DNA of 64,000 nucleotides. Source: Branchiostoma floridae. Lineage: Eukaryota; Chordata; Leptocardii; Amphioxiformes; Branchiostomatidae. The notes under the pieces were generated by a model that saw only the letters and a list, made by a program, of their open reading frames with translations, was not told the origin of the DNA and ran no database searches. The stretch covers positions 18,347,049-18,411,048 of the forward strand of contig NC_049986.1 of NCBI RefSeq assembly GCF_000003815.2, written 5' to 3'. Below are positions 23,301 through 30,776 of this stretch, piece after piece; position 1 is the first letter of the stretch; each line of letters starts with the position of its first letter. The position numbers were made by a program, and so were the translations under genes.

Positions 23301-26226
23301 GGAACCCTGGACACGAAGAGTACCTAACTTCGGTTTGGGAGGTAAAAAGGCGGTGGAAGGAGAAGATGCTTTGTCTTCCAATACCTTGTCCTACACACAA
23401 TGGATAACAACTCACTGTGCCCCTACGGCCTCATAAGGCAATGGCGGGTAACCTTTATATGATTGCGTATACCCCTACTTTCGTGGTACCACAAAACCGA
23501 TAACATTCTCCTACAAACAGTCGAACCCCGTCGTAGACCAAGCCATGTTCAAGGACGAGGGTTCGTCTCTGTGTCGGAGAATGAAAAATAAGGATTGCTC
23601 TACAAACGTTACTTACAGTGTAGATATCTACATTTAGGGAACTGATAAAAAGATTTATTACTTACCACCGTTCTTGGAGGATGCAGACTCCCTCAGCCCC
23701 TCCTCCCTCAGCGGACGGGCGAGCTCGGGCTGTTTCTTCTCCAAGACTTTGACGAAGGCTTCAAACGCCTCCGCTCCCTTCTGTGGCAGGATCTTCAGGA
23801 ACCTGGTGGCGCGGTCTGTGGGAGTCTGGCCGGCCAGAACCTCCGCCTCCTCGCTCTGGTCAAATACCTGGGAGTCAGCGCAAAATATTGTGTTAACTCC
23901 ATGAATTGGCTTATTTGTGTGTTTGCTTACGTGTTTGATTGTTTCTTCTGTATGGACTATGATGATATTTGATGGATGGATAAGTCTTGGGAAGGTCAAT
24001 TTTGTGCTCTCAGATCTCTCTGAGATCAGGTCTGTGGGAGTCTGGCCGGCCAGAACCTCCGCCTCTTCGCTCTGGTCAAACACCTGGGAGGCAGCACATA
24101 AAATCAGTCTCTACCAGTCTCCCGCCTGGCCGAATAGTAGTATATTAGTAGGGGACTTTGGCCACGTCAGGAATTAAAGTCTGGATAGTCTTCAAAAGAC
24201 TGACTAAGATCCCATGGCAACTTATTTGTCCCTATATTTGGTGGCCTATTTCTTCTCTTTTGTCATCCAGCTGACACGTCTGCTTGGAGACTAGCATAAA
24301 GTATGCCGTCATATTTTGTTACCTCCATGAAAAATGGAGGTATTGTTTTTTGGTTTGTCTGTGTGTTTGCTTATTTCCTCTGTATGGATTGTGATGATAT
24401 CTGATATAAGGATAGGTCTTGGTAAGGCAAAAGTCAATTTAGGGATTTCTTGTGGCTCTACCAGACTCCACAGGTTGCTGGAAAAATAATAGAAATTGGA
24501 CGCAGACAGACGCAGACAGATAACATGTCAGACGAGTCGGTCGCAAACCATACTCCACAGCCAGCTAATTCCTCTGTCATGTTATGCATCTAACATTTGT
24601 TCAATTTTTACTTTTTTTCCCGCCACCTGTTGAGCCTGGTAGAGGCTGAGACTTCCATACGAACCACATACGACGGACCTGAATATATACGCACACGTGT
24701 GTGAACCCCTCTTTCGGGTCTTACAAGGGAAAATACCTGCCTGTCATTCCTTAATGTTTGGAGTCGGCTGGATTAAGACGACTGGTGGTTAAGTAAACAG
24801 TTCTACTCGGGTGTAAAGTACAGCCCTTAAACATCGTCAACACCTCATCGGGCGAATGAATGAGACAATAACAACGTCCACAATAAAAGCATTAAGGAAA
24901 GATAACACAACATTGTTCCCCTAGCAATAGGGGTTACTCTAACATGGTGCCACGTATGCACGCCACAGTTGACACAAAGGGGGAGATTTCAAAGTCTCAC
25001 CACAATCAAAACATTTACAGTACATTTTTATGCCTCCAACACATTAAGATTTTCACGTCTGAAAGAATGCAAGACAATTGGACTGAATTGTGGCTGACTC
25101 CGTGTACTGTAGTGGTGACAACATCATCATATTCAATCTCCAATCATATGTAGGATTCGGCTCAGTCTTTCAAGTGTATGTTTTTGGGATATTATGGGTC
25201 TTTTTAGGATCCGCAAATAAAGGAAGACTTTCTAAATGCCACTCGAACTCAAAATCAAACACTAAACATTGAGACTTAGGAAGTTATAAATCTACTCCAT
25301 GGTTTGGTTTAGGGCCAAAGTTGAACCAATTCAGGGGCGGTGGCAGTGCGTTTATCGTAACGTTATCCACACGTGCAAACAAGGCAAGTTCTTTGCTTTC
25401 TCAGCAACAAAAGCACTTTGATAGTATTCAGCAAGACTTCACGGAACAATTTGTACCTCAGTGTGTGAACACTGCAATATTTACATCCGGCACCCATGGC
25501 TTTTCGGCAACAATTTCTCCGTGGCTATGTACATTCTCTGGTTAACGCAACTTAACGTACAGCGTGTTTGTCGTGAGCAATCACCGAATGTTACATCAAA
25601 CATGACATGCGTCTTTTTACAGCAAATATATCCAAGAGTGCCTAGACCTTAGAACCAATATTGTAAATGATACTCAAGCAAGACTTAACATGCTGATATT
25701 TTGATACTTATCCGTAGTCACTCATATAGGTAATTCATCATGTATGCACCTGTTTGTCCACATAGATGTTTGTAGCAGTCCTTACAACAGTCTCTGTACT
25801 TTTGTTGTGTCAATAGACATATCATAACGCCTTAGAAAGGCCTGGTGGAGGCTAGTATCAGTCAGTAGTACATGTAAGTCGGATTGAACAAGTTTAAAGC
25901 AAGATTTGACGAACACATGAAAGGACATCCTGTCGTCTATGACTACAGGGCACTGGATCATCCCCTAAGACCGACAATGTCAGTATCCTGAATTGAAGAG
26001 CAGCCCAAACTGTAGTGGTCACTCCTACCGGGCTGGAACAACTCTACTCTACTCTACTCTACTCTACTCTACTCTACTCTACTCTACTCTACTCTACTCT
26101 ACTCTACTCTTGAAACCACCTTACCGCCAACATCTGTACGAGCACCCTGGTGGTCTGCATGTCCCGTACCAGCTGGCGGTGGTACCTGCGCAGCAGCAAC
26201 TTGTGGAGATCCTTCATCTCAGTCAT
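5919..26226 (-). CDS. CARD and Death domain adaptor protein, six coding exons
   Basis: Joining 26226-26125, 23867-23666, 8274-8144, 7585-7441, 6632-6540 and 6115-5919 gives 289 aa with every phase matching. Residues about 1-95 form a CARD, with the telling FLKILPQKGAEAFEAFVKVL segment. Residues about 102-193 are a helical region with RRVARAAREVERGDVADTL that looks like another death-fold (DED or Death-like). Residues about 200-288 are a C-terminal Death domain (GKDWKLVAERIGV, ADWHKRPDATVAKLYQIL, DVADIL). CARD proteins with a C-terminal Death domain, such as CRADD/RAIDD, bridge receptors to caspases through CARD-CARD and DD-DD contacts. This one is about 90 residues longer than RAIDD because of the central block. 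It is likely cytoplasmic, with no signal peptide or membrane segment. An extra exon in the 15.4 kb second intron cannot be excluded. Confidence 0.7.
6540..6632 (-). CDS. CARD/Death gene exon 5 (start of Death domain)
   Basis: The exon is 93 bp, with acceptor ATCCACCAG before 6632 and donor GTCAGT after 6540. It encodes PKLADTLPIKDLPRDVRLRL and TTELNISRSA, the first Death domain helices. Phase is 1 in and 1 out. It is too short to stand out as an open frame. Confidence 0.75.
6701..6916. mobile_element. MITE with TAGCCTCCATAGCAG ends
   Basis: Terminal inverted repeats TAGCCTCCATAGCAG and CTGCTATGGAGGC flank an internal inverted repeat around GACCCAGTACAAAA. The same family occurs at 60528-60644, and a lone end lies near 4650. 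It is in the intron between CARD/Death exons 4 and 5. Confidence 0.75.
7441..7585 (-). CDS. CARD/Death gene exon 4 (central death-fold-like region)
   Basis: The acceptor region reads GAGAGCAGCAG, a NAGNAG-type site, so the first Gln codon may be optional. The exon encodes YPVLRLLASCQNVPIRRVAR and AAREVERGDVADTLRANL, a pattern typical of the last helices of a Death or DED fold. It ends ACG G before a GTCTGT donor (phase 1). Confidence 0.65.
7676..7748 (-). repeat. Partial duplicate of CARD/Death exon 4 with acceptor
   Basis: This is about 70 bp of diverged sequence matching the 5' half of exon 4 and its upstream intron (GACCTCGTTG...CAGCAGAACGG). It is truncated after the QTSGESP-like region with a small internal deletion. 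It lies about 100 bp upstream of the real exon and has no usable downstream donor. Confidence 0.7.
8144..8274 (-). CDS. CARD/Death gene exon 3 (central region)
   Basis: The acceptor CCTTCCTCCAG precedes 8274 and the donor GTAAGT follows 8144. The exon is 131 bp, phase 1 to 0. It encodes an amphipathic stretch including FLSQQLRHKLSSLPDFTPSQ and a later FRLVEKLPFEGEERKSLET. G+C-rich coding bases contrast with the A+T-rich introns. Confidence 0.65.
8316..8533. mobile_element. Dispersed element with TAGTCTCTACCAG ends (copy 1)
   Basis: This shares AGTCTCTACCAG, GGGGACTTTGGCCA, AAAGACTGACT, CATGGCAACTTATTTG and CATCCAGCTGACACGTCT in the same order as 24105-24293. Ends TAGTCTC...and a diverged GAGACTA are short inverted repeats. 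Copy 1 carries an internal segment that copy 2 lacks. Confidence 0.65.
8534..8900 (-). repeat. Palindromic EcoRI/PstI minisatellite element, copy 1
   Basis: About six units of 32 bp are built on the perfect palindrome CAGAATTCTGCAGAATTCTG. A flank contains two direct copies of CCGGTTTAATTTGGGA. The whole block recurs inverted at 22940-23300, which identifies a mobile or duplicated unit rather than a local satellite. It reads open on the minus strand only because the unit lacks stops. Confidence 0.8.
8901..9985. other. Intronic DNA, no gene seen
   Basis: This is A+T-rich intron of the CARD/Death gene. Stretches near 9100-9140 and 9380-9460 are imperfect inverted copies of one another (TTGGTTCACGGAT and ATCCGTGAACCAA). 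A related segment lies at 38668-38740, so this is another decayed repeat. Confidence 0.45.
9986..12415. repeat. Satellite array, monomer about 145 bp, about 17 copies
   Basis: ATGTCTGATGTCGAGGAACC recurs about every 145 bp from 10048 to the last degenerate unit near 12374. Each monomer has TTTTTGGCTCAGGAGA and the near-palindrome GGAACCGTTCC. The left half alternates two monomer types (TTTTACGAAACGTG and TTTCGCGAAACCTG), making a dimeric unit of about 290 bp. The right half is less regular and decays. The short ORFs on both strands are products of this repeat. Confidence 0.95.
12416..13753. other. Intronic DNA, no gene seen
   Basis: No exon or RNA gene is recognisable. A CCAAGCAGATCCTA...ATAGTA element near 13445 recurs near 14600 and, inverted, near 14940, marking another repeat family. 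Confidence 0.4.
13754..13813. mobile_element. Very short hairpin MITE
   Basis: TAGCCTGGTATCCAGC and GCTGGATACCAGGCTA form 16-bp perfect inverted ends around a loop of about 28 bases. Confidence 0.7.
14005..14093. repeat. (TA)n microsatellite
   Basis: An uninterrupted TA dinucleotide run of about 88 bp. Confidence 0.95.
14289..14335. repeat. (TG)n microsatellite
   Basis: An uninterrupted TG dinucleotide run of about 46 bp. Confidence 0.95.
15376..15571. repeat. Perfect tandem duplication, 98-bp unit
   Basis: CAAAGATAAAGGAAAAGTTT starts at 15376 and again at 15474, and the copies look identical through CTCAGTGTAACCACA. It is either a recent duplication or an assembly artefact. No coding function is seen. 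Confidence 0.85.
16050..16531. mobile_element. Inverted-repeat element of about 480 bp
   Basis: Ends AAGGCGGCAGAGTACAGT and ACTGTACTCTGCTACCTT are imperfect inverted repeats. The interior has no open frame of note. Confidence 0.55.
17663..17762. other. Assembly gap (100 N)
   Basis: A run of exactly 100 N, a conventional scaffold gap of unknown true length. Confidence 1.
17845..18170 (-). pseudogene. LINE reverse transcriptase C-terminal remnant
   Basis: On the minus strand one frame reads RWGKSKCAHCQGQQTLCHVL followed by NMCPYALALLNK, a C-x2-C...H...C knuckle as found after the RT domain of some LINEs. Another frame continues DRYTWKHNLMEP, equivalent to the RYTWRHD motif that normally follows. 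The two halves need a frameshift to join, and stops are present, so it is dead. The adjoining minus-strand frame at 18108-18440 may belong to the same element. Confidence 0.5.
18865..19008 (+). pseudogene. Possible coding remnant, unidentified
   Basis: A plus-strand frame reads KPVEDENIIHLISNFLSNDQ and continues to FETNL then stop, with a protein-like composition. It could be the tail of a LINE-encoded protein. No start or splice sites are evident. Low confidence. Confidence 0.25.
19370..19570. mobile_element. MITE of 201 bp with long inverted ends
   Basis: CATAATTCCACCAGGTGCCA at the left is matched by the complement GGCACCTCGTGGAATTATG at the right. Pairing continues inward through CCGCCAC...GTGGCGG and GATTGTCTT...AAGACAATC. 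Confidence 0.8.
20240..20718. mobile_element. Inverted-repeat element of about 480 bp
   Basis: Left end CCCCCTCACACGAGAGCACG and right end CTTCTCATGTGAAGGGG pair imperfectly. The ends also share GGAATGAAAATTCTTTT and its complement. The interior is non-coding. A lone left-end fragment (TTTAAGCCCCCC) lies near 21130. Confidence 0.75.
20880..22939. other. Intronic DNA, no gene seen
   Basis: This is A+T-rich sequence of the 15.4 kb CARD/Death intron with scattered short repeats. I find no exon with matching phase, although a small one could be missed. Confidence 0.4.
22940..23300 (+). repeat. Palindromic EcoRI/PstI minisatellite element, copy 2
   Basis: This is an inverted copy of 8534-8900: the same CAGAATTCTGCAGAATTCTG units, followed by the same flank ending in two TTAAACCGGA-type repeats. 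The two copies differ in unit number and by small substitutions. Confidence 0.8.
23666..23867 (-). CDS. CARD/Death gene exon 2 (rest of CARD)
   Basis: The acceptor is ACTCCCAG and the exon begins VFDQSEEAEVLAGQTPTD. It encodes the last CARD helices and a polar linker, and ends in phase 1 at a GTAAGT donor. A partial copy with its own acceptor lies 216 bp upstream. Confidence 0.75.
24030..24095 (-). repeat. Duplicated 5' end of CARD exon 2 with its own splice acceptor
   Basis: This repeats exon 2 from the acceptor through the codons VFDQSEEAEVLAGQTPTD with a few synonymous changes. The duplicate exon start (24083) is exactly 216 bp from the true one (23867), and the minus-strand frame between them is open. 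Use of the upstream acceptor would therefore add 72 in-frame codons. Confidence 0.8.
24105..24293. mobile_element. Dispersed element with AGTCTCTACCAG ends (copy 2)
   Basis: This is a direct-orientation relative of 8316-8533 lying just upstream of the duplicated CARD exon end, with an intact GAGACTA terminus. It is a non-coding, MITE-like element. Confidence 0.65.
24296..24560. repeat. TTACCTCCATG-type dispersed repeat
   Basis: GTTACCTCCATGAAAAATGG forms a short hairpin with GGAGGTATTG, followed by GTTTGTCTGTGTGTTTGCTT. Related sequence begins the element at 60476. Non-coding. Bases 24560-25830 show no supported gene. Confidence 0.45.
25833..26039 (+). pseudogene. 5'-truncated LINE 3' end
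   Basis: A plus-strand frame reads FKARFDEHMKGHPVVYDYRA then LDHPLRPTMSVS and stop. This matches the usual C-terminus of CR1/Jockey-type LINE polyproteins, where FKxRLDxH is followed by YDYxA. A short 3' UTR and an ACTCT tail follow. The rest of the element is missing. Confidence 0.55.
26040..26110. repeat. (ACTCT)14 microsatellite, likely LINE tail
   Basis: Fourteen perfect ACTCT units directly follow the LINE remnant and end 15 bp before the donor of CARD/Death exon 1. LINEs of the CR1/L2 group often end in such repeats. Confidence 0.9.
26125..26226 (-). CDS. CARD/Death gene exon 1 (start, first CARD helices)
   Basis: The exon encodes 34 aa from ATG at 26226, beginning MTEMKDLHKLLLRRYHRQLV, and ends GCG before a GTAAGG donor (phase 0). 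A second in-frame ATG lies three codons on. It sits next to the ACTCT repeat and LINE tail at 25833-26110. Sites like TTACGTCA lie about 30 bases upstream. Confidence 0.7.
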
Positions 26227-28300
26227 CGTCCCGCGCACACGTCAATCATAATTACGTCATGGTCAATCATATCTGGGCAGGCCGTCCAACGCTGGACGTA
26301 GGCACACTTGACCAAACTTCGTCCGCGGTTTGACCCACCGAGTCCACGGTGCGTTCCCATCCACTGCGTCACCTTTCACCCTTTGCGTTTGGGGCCAATT
26401 TAGTTAGACTTGTCCACCTCTGGGCTACTATATAGGGGTGCACTGTGTGATACTGTTTGGTCCAATTTTTCTGTATGAAATCCGAACGCTCTGTTTTTAC
26501 CTGCTCAAAGTTGTGATAAGAGTTAATCGATCAAATGAAGCTTAGATGACCCAGAGAAATTCAGAAGTGACTTCATATTACATCGCAACCCCCGAAACTT
26601 GTGTGAAAACGTCCACGTCATGACAAATTTAGATAGGCGTGCCTCTGTGTGCGTGTGTGTGTATGCAATGGAGGACAGTCTTCCCCGCCTTTCGTAAAGT
26701 ATTCATCTAGTGTATACCAACTGCTAAGTACGTAATGTCAGCTCAGACAAGGACCAGAGCAAGCAAGTAGTGAGTTCAAACCTCTTCTTCCGAACATGAA
26801 AAGCCACCAAAAAATCAAAACCATTACATATCCAGGCAAAAAAAGATACAGAAACGGTAACTTCTGGTGCAAAGACGCACACAAAAGACCTACCAGCATA
26901 ACAAACATCGTCGTAATCCATTCATACTGACAAATATTCGGAAACATATACTGCCTAGCAGACAAACACACAGACACATTGAAAACAATAACTCTATTTT
27001 TCATAGAGGAATAAGACACAAGAAATAGCCATGCTTTAAAGTACCGGAGTCATCAACCTCGGCTGGATGTGTTTTAAAATTCGTACTTCCTACAGCAACC
27101 ACAGAGTGGGATTCGTTGCCATCAAGCACTATGCATATCCTCACACCTGCAATCAGATGTGCTAAGGCTATGTGTGACAGGTCGTTCAATTAAATGTACT
27201 ACGCTGCTTATAGATTATTATAGGGAGAATAATTGGCCAGAGGAGTAGCTACCAGAGAAGTCGGGGAAACATTAACCTTAACGTGGACTGACTCCCCTGG
27301 CCAATTTCCCTATTCTTTAGCCGACGATGACCGCGCCCCAGTAGGAAGGCCTGGTGGAGGTTAATATAACCAGCTGCTGCCGCGCCGCGCGCCTGCGAAG
27401 CTGGTGTATTGCGTGAAGGGCGGTTATACCGGTTATACAGATACAGTGTAGGGCTTGGGATAACCCTCTGTACGGTGTAGCAGGTAGTCAGTTTACTCAG
27501 TGTGCGCAGACGGGTTTCTTTCACCCGTCCGTTTACCCAGTCTCTGAACCGCACAAAGCTGCGTTATCGGTCATCCGCGCCTCGCGTCACCGTAGCCATG
27601 GCAACCAGGTGTTCTAGCAACGTTTATAATTATATCTTAGATGGGGACGAAATGCGGAGCTTTGGCAGAGAACAAAGGGCGTCCTGTAGAGAGGTTTCAC
27701 ACCGTGTTTGCACCAGGAAAATAAAGTTGTTTGCGACAATTCATTGGAGGCTTAATGAGGTCAAAGGTGTTGTAAACAGAACACTTTACTAATTTATCTT
27801 GCAATCAACACGGCAATGTCCGACAGATTGACCTCTAAACGTGAACAAGGTCACGCACCAGGGGGGCCCATATCAAACCAAGACTAACACCTACACACAA
27901 ACCAAATTAGCCTGAGTACCATCCTCCATAGTGACCGCTGGCTCAATCCTTTCGCTTGCTAATCCGTGGTTAGCAAACCAAATATCATCACAATCCATCC
28001 AGAGGTTCGTGAGTTACTGCTGACAACAGATGTGCACAAAACAGACACTACACCCAAAACAGTACCTAATTTTCTTATTGAGATAACAAGACTGGCTTTT
28101 TGCAAGAAAGCTAATGTGTTGATAAACGAAACTATTAGTTTGTCGTAAGAGTGGCAGTTACATTTAGTTTTACACAATTCAGTCAACATGCTTCAAACTA
28201 CTAGTTGATTCTCAATAAAATTGAATTGAATTACTAGTGTAGTTGGCTCTTGAAAATGATATTTAACGAGAACAAACACCCAAACACACAAGTGTCTTGT
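26227..28300. other. Intergenic region between CARD/Death gene and Roquin
   Basis: Both genes read leftward, so this holds the CARD/Death promoter and the end of Roquin. An ATTACGTCATGG CRE-like site lies about 30 bases upstream of the CARD/Death ATG. A G+C-richer patch at 27490-27640 contains an RFX-type X-box. No coding exon is supported. Confidence 0.5.
27592..27605 (+). promoter_or_regulatory. RFX X-box-like motif
   Basis: GTAGCCATGGCAAC fits the consensus GTNRCC(N0-3)RGYAAC exactly, with a 2-bp spacer. It lies in a G+C-rich patch about 1.4 kb upstream of the CARD/Death start codon. A target gene is not evident. Confidence 0.4.
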
Positions 28301-28920
28301 ACAAAAATCACCCTTTATTGTATACTACCTTCACCTGACAACACCTTACACTAGTGTGCCATGCACATAGAATTAAAATGATGCTTACATGAGAGTTCCC
28401 CTGAAACATGAAGTGTGCATTTTAAGTCCTGTACAGTTTCTAGTCTGTACAGTCAGTCTCTAAGGCCACAATGATTCAATTACCTGGTTACTGGCTTTTA
28501 AAGAAAAAACTGCTGACTCAAGTTTTCTTGTTTAATCTAAATCTTTAGCTTGAAATGTCAGCAAACCAAGGATATCATGGTGTGGCCTAACGAGTACCTT
28601 TTTTTAATGTTCTGGTGGTCGTCAAATGAATGTTGACGGCACCAAAATGTGTCTACGAAAAAAATTAGCACATTTTTTTCAGGCTCATGTGAGCATCTCT
28701 GACATGAATGCAGTACAATGGTAAATACTTCCCAAAAGAAAGCCGACAATAAGTGCCACTATATACAGGGCACTTTTAAGCAGTAACTTTGTAAAAGCTC
28801 TTATTGTTTTGTACATTTGATTAGTTTGATCATTTGTACCATGCAGTTTTCGTTCAATGCTGCTTAGACATGACGTATCCAGGAGCTAACTACAAAGCAG
28901 CTTGGTCACATTCATACAGT

Positions 28921-29232
28921 AGGGCTCGAAATACTTTTTTCTGCACTGGTGCAGGTACCATTGAAAATTACCTGCACCAGACAAACGAATTGAGGAAATA
29001 TGGATTATACTAAAAATTGCTATTTTTTTAAAATACCTTATACTATTAGGTGGTAACAGTCAATGCAGCAAATAACAATCCACATTCACCTACATGTACA
29101 TCATAGGGCATCATGTATAAAACCCAGTATATGGACCAGTGCAGGTTAGGTGCAGGTAGACACCAGAAATACCTGCACAGCTGCAGTTTTACCTGCAATT
29201 AACTGCATATGCAGGCGGTATTTAGAGCCCTG
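28921..29232. mobile_element. AGGGCTCGAAATAC-ended MITE
   Basis: AGGGCTCGAAATAC and GTATTTAGAGCCCT are imperfect inverted ends around internal CTGCACTGGTGCAGGTA-like sequence. A related copy lies at 34769-35117 and a single end at 44373. Confidence 0.6.
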
Positions 29233-30373
29233 TAAAAATACAAGTACTGTTTGCAAGATTTTTCTCCTAATTATATAACCATTGATAGCGCAATGTCAAT
29301 ACATTTCTGATAAGGTAACTCCCCAACATAACAACATACATGTTGTATCATCAACAGCCAACTTGGTTAGTGTACACCTTCAAAGATATGTTGTTTTGAA
29401 AAAAAGCGATTATGCTGCGGTTACTTCTTAGCAGTTGCATTTGTTACAAGTAGAATACTACAAAAATGCCAAAGCGAAATAGGTATTTTTGACAAAAATC
29501 TATCATCCAAGAATAGGCAAAAATCCTGCTTGGTCTAGCTTTCAAGTTTTAAAGGGAAGCAAGGTAAAACAAAGTGACATATAATATCTGAAGATCCAAC
29601 ACACCACAGACTTTGTACGTCACCTTCATATACAAGGTTGAGTCAGAAAGTAATGCAAGTGGATTTATCTCATTTTTTCATTAAATGAGTTTCAATTTAG
29701 CACAAAGGATAAGGCGCATATCTTCTTATTAATAAGACTGAAATATCTCAATTTGTCGTTTACATTTTTCTCGTTATAAATAAACTTGCATAACTTTCTG
29801 ATTCCCCATAACACCACAGCACTGAGAATCATTGTTAGCTTGAAATGGGTTATAACAAAAAAATGTGAATTAAACAAATGTTCACTTTACAGACAGAGCA
29901 AAGTGGATTCCCACTACTTCACAGCATGGATACAAAGCGATCTACTTTTTCAATTCAATCACACATTTTCAGAAGAATTCGTCTTACACCTTCAATGGCA
30001 ATACCAATGCAGCGCTCTTCCTTTGGAAACATAACTCGCAGTAGATTTTTCAAGTCCTGAAGCATCTTAACTTCCTACATTCAATGACTGTTTAACAGCT
30101 TTAGAAATGTTCCATTGTTTTCTTTAAGAATATTCTGGCAAGGCTATTATAGTATAGCGCCATTAAGAATGGAGCAGGTTGTCATATGTCTACAAGTTTC
30201 CGCAAATCTAGTCATGATATTCTAGTGTTTGGAGATACACTTACATCCACCAACCAAACAGATCTTAAATGTAAGTGCTTGATATGTACATGTGCAAGCT
30301 ATCCTTGTAATATAAATATCACATACCTTTTTTTACACACAGCAAGTTTTAAATAAACGTCACCAAAGATCAT

Positions 30374-30479
30374 TTTCACACAACCACAGATTTTACCCGA
30401 TATTTGGCTAGATTCATTTGTGCCAGGTAGCTTCTATTTTATTATTATTGGCTAGTAAATGATCTCTGTGGTTGTGTGG
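30374..30479 (-). other. Long hairpin in Roquin 3' UTR
   Basis: CACACAACCACAGA and its exact complement TCTGTGGTTGTGTG are about 75 bases apart, with further pairing around GATCATTT and AAATGATC. It may be a small MITE or a structured UTR element. Confidence 0.5.
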
Positions 30480-30554
30480 GAAAAGTTTCCACTCTCTCAT
30501 GACCCACACACCTGTCAAGCGATTCAAAGACTACGTGAACCTAAAGTAACTCAT

Positions 30555-30776
30555 CTAGTGCACACCCACACTGCTGTCTTCCACCACGTTGCTTGGTAGC
30601 GTGCAGGGCTTGGCTCTCGCCACGGAGGAAGTGACAACGGTGTCCTGACCCGTGGAAATCCTGGGTGCCAGTTGCAGGTCCCGTACGGCGCCGTGCACAC
30701 CGTTTACCCGCACCCTTCTGTCCGCTACAGCGCTGGCGTATGAGGGTCTGTCTGAGGTCTGGTGCTGGTACCCTAC
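30555..30776 (-). CDS. RC3H1: Roquin exon 19: C-terminus and stop
   Basis: The acceptor CACCTCCCACAG precedes 30776. In phase 0 the exon encodes [20 protein letters not shown] through [20 protein letters not shown] to SSVGVH, then TAG at 30555-30557. A longer open frame on the same strand is out of phase and is not used. Confidence 0.8.
   Translation of the reverse strand, partial: VGYQHQTSDRPSYASAVADRRVRVNGVHGAVRDLQLAPRISTGQDTVVTSSVARAKPCTLPSNVVEDSSVGVH

Larger units (their letters stand above)
28301..30554 (-). other. Predicted Roquin 3' UTR with polyadenylation signal
   Basis: On the minus strand an AATAAA (complement of TTTATT at about 28312-28317), in the context ACAATAAAGGG, is the first convincing poly(A) signal after the stop. 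It implies a UTR of about 2.2 kb, within the range for this family. A MITE-like segment (28921-29232) and a long hairpin (30374-30479) lie inside it. No intron is obvious. Confidence 0.5.

Noticed and set aside
28300-30554. Constitutive-decay stem-loop (TTCYRYGAA type) in the Roquin 3' UTR
   Set aside because: I scanned the minus strand by eye and found no good match. A computed scan would be needed to be sure.
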